Below are positions 58,803 through 64,000 of a stretch of 64,000 bases of DNA, one piece after another. The notes under the pieces were generated by a model. It did no database searches and was not told the origin of the DNA. It saw only the letters and a list, made by a program, of their open reading frames with translations. Position 1 is the first letter of the stretch. Each line of letters opens with the position of its first letter. This DNA comes from Camellia lanceoleosa (Eukaryota; Streptophyta; Magnoliopsida; Ericales; Theaceae): assembly GCA_025200525.1 (NCBI GenBank), contig CM045760.1, forward strand, positions 47,945,932 through 48,009,931. Direction: 5' to 3'. Both the position numbers and the translations under genes were made by a program.

Positions 58803-59398
58803 ACCTTGTAGTTTTTTTTATGAAAAGTGTTATGTAATTTTTGCATCATGAGCACCATATATGCATTAAATGGACATGGAATTGAAATGGCCAAGAGCAC
58901 TTGATTGAAACAAAATGCTTAATTGGGTAATGAATCGACTAACAACCAAAATACAAAATACAAAATGCAATATACAACTCAATAAACAAAATAACAACAA
59001 CTCGATAAGCAAAACAAAACAAAACTACTTAAATACAACTCAACAAACTTGCTAAAACCAAAAGAACTTAAAACAAGACTTGAAAACACACAAAGAGCAA
59101 AACAAAACATATGCTTTCAGCATTGTTTAGCACAAAAGTGGACATCAAGCCTGAGAGGAAGGCTGCCGGCCAGAAGAGGAATTTGCCGGCCACCTGCCGG
59201 CCACAAGAGATGGCCTGCTAGCCATCAAGGTAGCTTGTCAGTCACCAATGTGGCTTGCCAGCCACCTGCTGGCCATCAACGTACAGAACCTCCAGATTGT
59301 TGATAGCTGGCTTCCACTCATTGCCTTATCTTCTACAAAAGGGTTCAGCTTTGTGATTTCTCTTCAAAACTTCATTTCAGCTTCAAATTCCTCCATAA
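58803..59398. other. Spacer between the two antisense genes
   Basis: Non-coding; AT-rich AACAAAAC phrases, then a GC-rich array of CTGCCGGCCA and CACC(T/A)GC(C/T)GGCCA words at 59160-59280, alternating with CATCAA(G/C)GTA phrases. The region from 59290 may contain the promoter or leader of the next gene. Confidence 0.5.
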
Positions 59399-60680
59399 AT
59401 GAAGTCATTTTTCTTCGAAAAACTCTCAGATTGGATTGCAACTTTAGACGACTCGGAAAAGGTAAATTTTCGGGGTTTCGGTATAAATGCACTTTTTCCA
59501 TTGAGCCTAACTCCACTTTGTTTTCCATTTCTTCATGCCACGGCTAGATGTTGGGACTCGATTACACACGTCTTTAGCTTCAAAGGACAAGAAATGTGCC
59601 CAACAATTGAAGAATTTCAGGCACTAATAGAATCCCGATGCGATGAGGAACTCATGCCTCAGCCCTGTTTTGGCCACACCTAGGCTTTGGGACGGATGTG
59701 TGGGTTTACTCTGCACGAGGCTCGATCTCTGGCCCACAATGGAGAGTTAGGCATTCCCAATTTGATTCGTCGATTTTTCGACGTTGGTGACCGCGGTGAC
59801 CGTCTTTGGCGGGGTTTTCGGCAGCATGCCCTCTGCTTATGTTTGCTGGCTCATTTCCTTCTTGCCCCTAGTTTCGGCGGATCCAGCATTCGCTTGATCG
59901 AAATGGCCCAAGGTTTGAGAGAAGGAAAGAGTTGTAATGGTTTGGTGCTGGCCAAGATTTTGATGGGCTTAGACACTTTCCATCTGCGGGAGACTACCAG
60001 ATTCTTGGGGAGTTCACTATTTCTTCAGGTAATGTTTCCCATCTTTTCTAATATGTGTTTCTCACATCTCTCGGCACTCATGCTCTGTTTTTCTCTTAAA
60101 GCCCTTTTCTCACTTTTTCTCTCAACATACATCTCTCTATTCTTTAATCTCTCTTTTAATTCATCCCTTCCTAGGTGTGGCTTATGGATAGGCTGAAGGT
60201 AGTGGACTCTTTCCCTGAGTACTCAGTCTACTTCATCCACCATCGGCTAGTGGATTTCTCGAATGAGGGATGATGGTGCCACTACATATGTAACAGGTCT
60301 GCTGCTAACATAGCTTGGCGGTGCCCTTGGCTTAATCTGACCGAGATGAGTTACATCATGGCTTCGTAACCTAGCATTCAACTAATTGGCTTGACACACT
60401 GCGTGTTCTACTTCCCTTTCCGGTTCAGACGTCAGTTTGGGCATGATCAGACTTGCCTAGAGGAGGGGGTAGAGTACCTGGTTTTATTCCCCATTCGAGG
60501 TTGACACTTGGCTAGGTACCTCACTGCTTGGAGGACGAGGGAGCTTCCAGCCCCTGCCCTTAGTTTCAGTTGTGTCCTTTCCGACAAGTGTTTGGCTTGG
60601 CTCGAGGATGAGGCCCAAACCGAGCCCACTTTGGCTTCAGAAGCTTCCACAAGCATGAGCAGGGGACATAGGAGCACCTA
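59399..60680 (+). pseudogene. DUF7745-like gene with one intron, degenerate
   Basis: Starts at or near the ATG at 59399 (MKSFFFEKLSDWIATLDDSE). It has FLHATARCWDSITHVFSFKG and EMCPTIEEFQALIESRCDEE, then WRGFRQHALCLCLLAHFLL and REGKSCNGLVLAKILMGLD, text typical of plant proteins annotated DUF7745, a family mostly found near retrotransposons and of unknown function. A GT-AG intron lies at 60029-60174, phase 0. Exon 2 reads VWLMDRLKVVDSFPEYSVYF and ends MSRGHRST before TAA near 60678. Breaks: TAG at 59681, TGA near 60270, TAA near 60367 and TGA near 60501, all in one frame. A polyadenylation signal AATAAA is at 60738. Family name is from memory of motif style and should be checked. Confidence 0.65.
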
Positions 60681-60737
60681 ACTCATCTGTGCCCCTAGTT
60701 TATTGCTTTGATCTTTCTTTTCGAGTTTTTTCAATGT

Positions 60738-61371
60738 AATAAAAGAAACTTTGATTTGTATCGAGTGTTGGAGAACATTGTATTAAAATCAATGAAATTA
60801 AAGTTGTAAGCACTGAAAATTTTCCTTTTGGTCCAAAAATGGTCCAAGTTGTAAAAGGCAAAATTTGAAAAAAAATCAACTTTTATCAAAACTTTCCAAA
60901 ACCATTTTCGAAAAGGATCACCACTTGATACGCATGGAATCAACCCTCGAAATGTACAACCCCGAATTAAAAGATCATTACTGCCCCTTGATTGAACACC
61001 ACTGCTCAGCATTGTAGCTAGCTATTCTCTTAGAGTAAAGATTGCAATCGAACCCTCAAGTAAATAACAGACAAAGATGACCTGATCAAACACACAGACA
61101 AGACAGTTGAGTTGGAGGTGGTTACAGCCGGACTTCAGGATGAAGTTGCCTACATATCCCGAAGATGGGAATCAAGCCTTACATAGTTCGGTTCTGGTTC
61201 TGGTTCTGGTTCACTCGAGTATTAACTCTCTCTCGTTTTGCACTCTAACTTTTGCCATGGCTGCCCTTTAGGGTTTTCAACCTTGCGAGCTTGGTTTTTA
61301 TTTATTTCTAATTTTTCATGCTCTAACTTTTGCCTAGGTTGCCTTTATGTATTTTTGGCCTAGCAAGACTC
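60738..61371. other. Join between antisense gene and pol
   Basis: No gene. Contains a TTCGGTTCTGG / TTCTGG run near 61188-61210 and the phrase GAAGTTGCCTACATATCCC at about 61141, which resembles GCAGGCTGCCTACGTATCC at about 54313 close to the 3' LTR. Two similar segments bracket the antisense genes. Confidence 0.5.
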
Positions 61372-62540
61372 TCAGGGATAGTATTTCTTCAACTTGTCGA
61401 TGTTGATCGGGTATGAAAATTCTAGGCCATCCAGGTTCATGAGAATAATAGCTCAACCCGACCAGATAGTTTTGATGATGTAAGGACTAGTCCAATTGGG
61501 TCTGAACTTGCCCCTAGGGTCATGGATGGGAGCTTAGTTGTCTTTCAGCACCATATCTCCTTCTTTGAGATTCTGGGACTTAACTTTCTTGTTAAAAGCC
61601 CTAGCAATCTTGCATTGATAGCCTTGAACATGGTACAATGCTTTCAACCTTCTCTCGTCGAACAACATTAACTCCTCAAACCTGCTCTGTTGCCAATCTG
61701 CCTCTATTATTTGACACTCAGCTATAACTTGCATCGACGGGACTTTTATTTTGATTAGCAGAACAGCTTCCATCCAATAGATAAGAGAATAAGGAGTTGC
61801 CCCTGAAGATGTCCGGATTGAAGTTCTATAACCCAGAATGCGAATGGCAATTTGTCTGGCCAGTCCCTATTGGTCTTAACCATCTTTTGCAAAATATGCT
61901 TGATGTTCTTATTGGCAGCCACAACAGCTCCGTTGGTTTGCGGCCGATATGTAGATGACTTATGGAAAGCTACATTGTATTTCTCCAACAAGTCGATCAC
62001 TTCTTTATTAAAATGGGAGTCATTATCTGAAATGATCTCGTTTGGGACCGCATAACGGCAAATGATGCTGTTTCTGATGAACTTAGCCACATGCGCTGCT
62101 TTCAACACTGCGTAGGACTAAGCCTCCACCCACTTAGTGAAGTAATCAATTTCCACCAGAATGTATTCATGCCCATTCGACCCTTTTGGTGTGACTGCCT
62201 CGATGACGTCGATTCCCCAAACTGAAAAAGGCCACAGTGAAGTTGTGTCGTACAGTTTTAACGGCAGGATGTTCATGTGATTAACATGAATTTAGCATTT
62301 GTGGCATCGCCGAACAAAACCAACACAATCTTCCTCCATGGTAGACCAGTAATAACCCTGTCTGAGAATCTTCCGAGCTAACATTACTCTATTCATGTGC
62401 GTTCTGCACTCTCCTCCGTGGATGGCCTTCATTAGGCACTTTGACTCCTCTTCTTCGATACATAACTTGTGCATTCCCAGATGACCTCTATTGTATAGTT
62501 TACCTCCGCAAATGATAAATTGGACGGCCATTCACCGTAT
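61372..62540 (-). pseudogene. Integrase of the minus-strand Tat/Ogre-like element
   Basis: The zinc-binding N-terminus (62292-62531) reads KILRQGYYWSTMEEDC then FVRRCHKC. The core (61755-62108) has SDNDSHFNKEV, then NVAFHKSSTYRPQTNGAV, agreeing with the D,D-35-E layout. The C-terminal part (61534-61773) has EADWQQSRFEELMLFDERR and KEGDMVLKDN, and the frame continues to LKKYYP and TGA at 61372-61374. Frames change near 61770, and stops lie between zinc finger and core, so it is inactive. Confidence 0.85.
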
Positions 62541-64000
62541 GCCCCTTTTGTCCTTAGCATTTTCCCATGGTGGATAAATCTCTTTTTCCAAGAAGTTCCA
62601 GATGTCGTAGTACTAAGGGTTTTTGTCTTGCACTTCATCTATTGCTGCAATAGTCTCATAAGCCGGCATGTATCTCTGCTGATAATCGGATACATCCGAA
62701 CTCTAAACGGGATGTCTATCATGGATGATAGAGTTGATAAGGCATCAGCAAACCTATTGTTCTCTCTCAATAGATGCGTGAAAGTTAACTTTTCAAACCT
62801 AGGAATCAGAACATCTAGGGTTTGGTGATAAACCTTCATCTTTTCTTCTTTGACCTTCCAATCTCCATTTGCTTGAGAAACAACTAGGTTCAAGTCCCTG
62901 ATAACGTCTAATCTTTTTGCCCCTAGTTCCAGGGCTACTTCTAAACCAATGATACACATTTCATATTCTGCTTCGTTATTGGACACCTTGAACAGAAGTT
63001 TGAAGGCTAGAGGTATATGGGAGTCATCGATCGGGTGCTATCAGCAACATACCTATCCCATAACCATATTGATTGGACGCTCCGTCAAAATACATTGTCC
63101 AAGTCTTTTCCTCAACTTGCAGAATAGCTTCATCTGGGAGGTATTCCACCGCTTCATCCCCTTCTACCAAGTGATCTGTCAAGAACTCTACTACAACTCT
63201 CCCCTTGACCAACTTACGAGTGACATACTTCAGATCAAATTCAGAGAGGAGAAGCAACTAACGGGCTAGCTTACTTAAAAGGGCTGGTTTCTCAAAGAGA
63301 TATTTGATGGGATCTAATCTCAAAACCAGAATTACAGAGTGAGCTAACAAGTAGTGCCTCAACTTCTTAGTAGCCCATACCAAGGCTAGGCAAGCTTTCT
63401 CCAACGGAGTGTAGCAGGTCTCATAATCCAGCATTTTCTTGCTCAAATAGTAGATGGCTTTCTTAACCCTATCCTCAGATTCCTGAGCAAGCATGCATCC
63501 CATTGTGGTGTCTGTTACTGACAGATAAAGAATCAAAGGCTTCCCCAGCTATGGCGGTGACAACACAGGCAGATTTTGAAGGTATTGCTTAATCTGCTCA
63601 AAAATGAACTGACATTGATCATCCCATCAGAATTTCTTTCCTTTCTTCAGGAGACAAAAAGTTGTTCACAAGTCAAGGTTAATTTAGAAATAAATCGTCT
63701 TATGAATTGCACTTTAACCAGAAAGCCTCGCACCTCCTTTTCAGTCCTTGGTGGTGGCATTTGTAGGATAGCCTCAATTTTGGAAGGATCTACCTCAATA
63801 TCCCTCTGTGTGATGAAGAAGCCCAGCATTTTCCCTACTGTTACACTGAAAGTACACTTCTGCGGATTTAATCTCAATCTGTATTCTCTGATCCATTGAA
63901 AGAATTTCTTCAAGGCGGTGTAGTGGCCTTCTCTTTCCTTGGACTTGACAATCATGTCGTCCACGTACACCTCGACCTCTTTATGGATCATATCATGCAG
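62541..64000 (-). pseudogene. RT, RNase H and second RNase H of the minus-strand element (partial)
   Basis: The gene continues beyond the right edge. RT (63647-63991) has the catalytic VYVDDMIVKS and RLRLNPQKCTFSVTVGKMLG; the first RNase H (63258-63536) has YLSVTDTTMGCML and YTPLEKACLALVWATKKLR; the second RNase H, of archaeal type, begins MYFDGASNQYGYGIGM (63024-63257) and goes on with SNNEAEYEMCIIGLEVALEL and FADALSTLSSM (62639-62986). Frames shift near 63640, 63020 and 62590. The double RNase H marks the Tat lineage, as in Gypsy-1. Confidence 0.88.

Larger units (their letters stand above)
50975..64000 (-). mobile_element. Large Tat/Ogre-like retrotransposon with antisense gene cargo (right part outside window)
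   Basis: Read on the minus strand: pol (from beyond 64000 to 61372), a non-coding join, a DUF7745-like gene in antisense (59399-60680), a PMD-like gene in antisense (55760-58659), a repeat-rich 3' untranslated region (54185-55700) with a purine-rich stretch AAAGAGAAGCAAC just before the LTR, then LTR-C. Pol has the dual RNase H arrangement of the Tat lineage. Antisense open frames between integrase and the 3' LTR are known in some Tat elements (for example Grande), so I join these parts into one element; the joining is an inference. Confidence 0.65.

Overview
This is nuclear DNA from a flowering plant, most likely a woody eudicot; I cannot name the species. The clues are AT-rich intergenic DNA, GT-AG introns, plant-type LINE, CACTA, PIF/Harbinger-like and Ty3/Gypsy (Tat-lineage) transposons, and two intact UGT72B-type glucosyltransferase genes. 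These two genes (8371-9771 and 24504-25895, both minus strand) are the only intact host genes I can defend. Nearly everything else is transposon sequence, much of it nested.

Layout. 1-~7440: a decayed Tat-lineage Gypsy element on the minus strand, with gag, protease, RT/RNase H, a second (archaeal-type) RNase H and integrase, and repeats in its 3' noncoding tail. ~7540-14134: copy 1 of a duplicated block carrying UGT copy 1, a small MITE, a 2.7-kb AT-rich insertion and a LINE 3' remnant. 14135-20250: non-coding DNA with inverted-repeat elements and microsatellites. ~20250-26732 and 41733-42709: copy 2 of the block with UGT copy 2, split by about 15 kb of later insertions and carrying further insertions of its own, including three PIF/Harbinger-like elements nested inside one another.

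The 15-kb split (26733-41732) can be read as a stack: a 241-bp MITE with a 9-bp target duplication, then an L1-type LINE with a 16-bp target duplication and a poly(A) tail, then a 2.1-kb solo-LTR-like element at the LINE 5' junction, a 491-bp MITE in LINE ORF1, and a 5.4-kb CACTA element in the LINE 3' region. The CACTA element carries a spliced host-gene fragment.

42710-64000 is a complex of long-LTR Tat/Ogre-like elements. One plus-strand copy has a 3.8-kb LTR and gag. It abuts inverted LTR sequence belonging to a minus-strand copy whose pol runs off the right edge. Between pol and 3' LTR that minus-strand copy carries two antisense, intron-containing genes: a plant mobile domain (PMD)-like gene and a DUF7745-like gene. 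Both are broken by stops or frameshifts. This antisense cargo is the most unusual feature of the window.

All retroelement genes here are inactive, and in several the reading frame is interrupted mostly by nonsense codons rather than indels. Relations between copies come from reading the sequence by eye; identities and ages were not computed.
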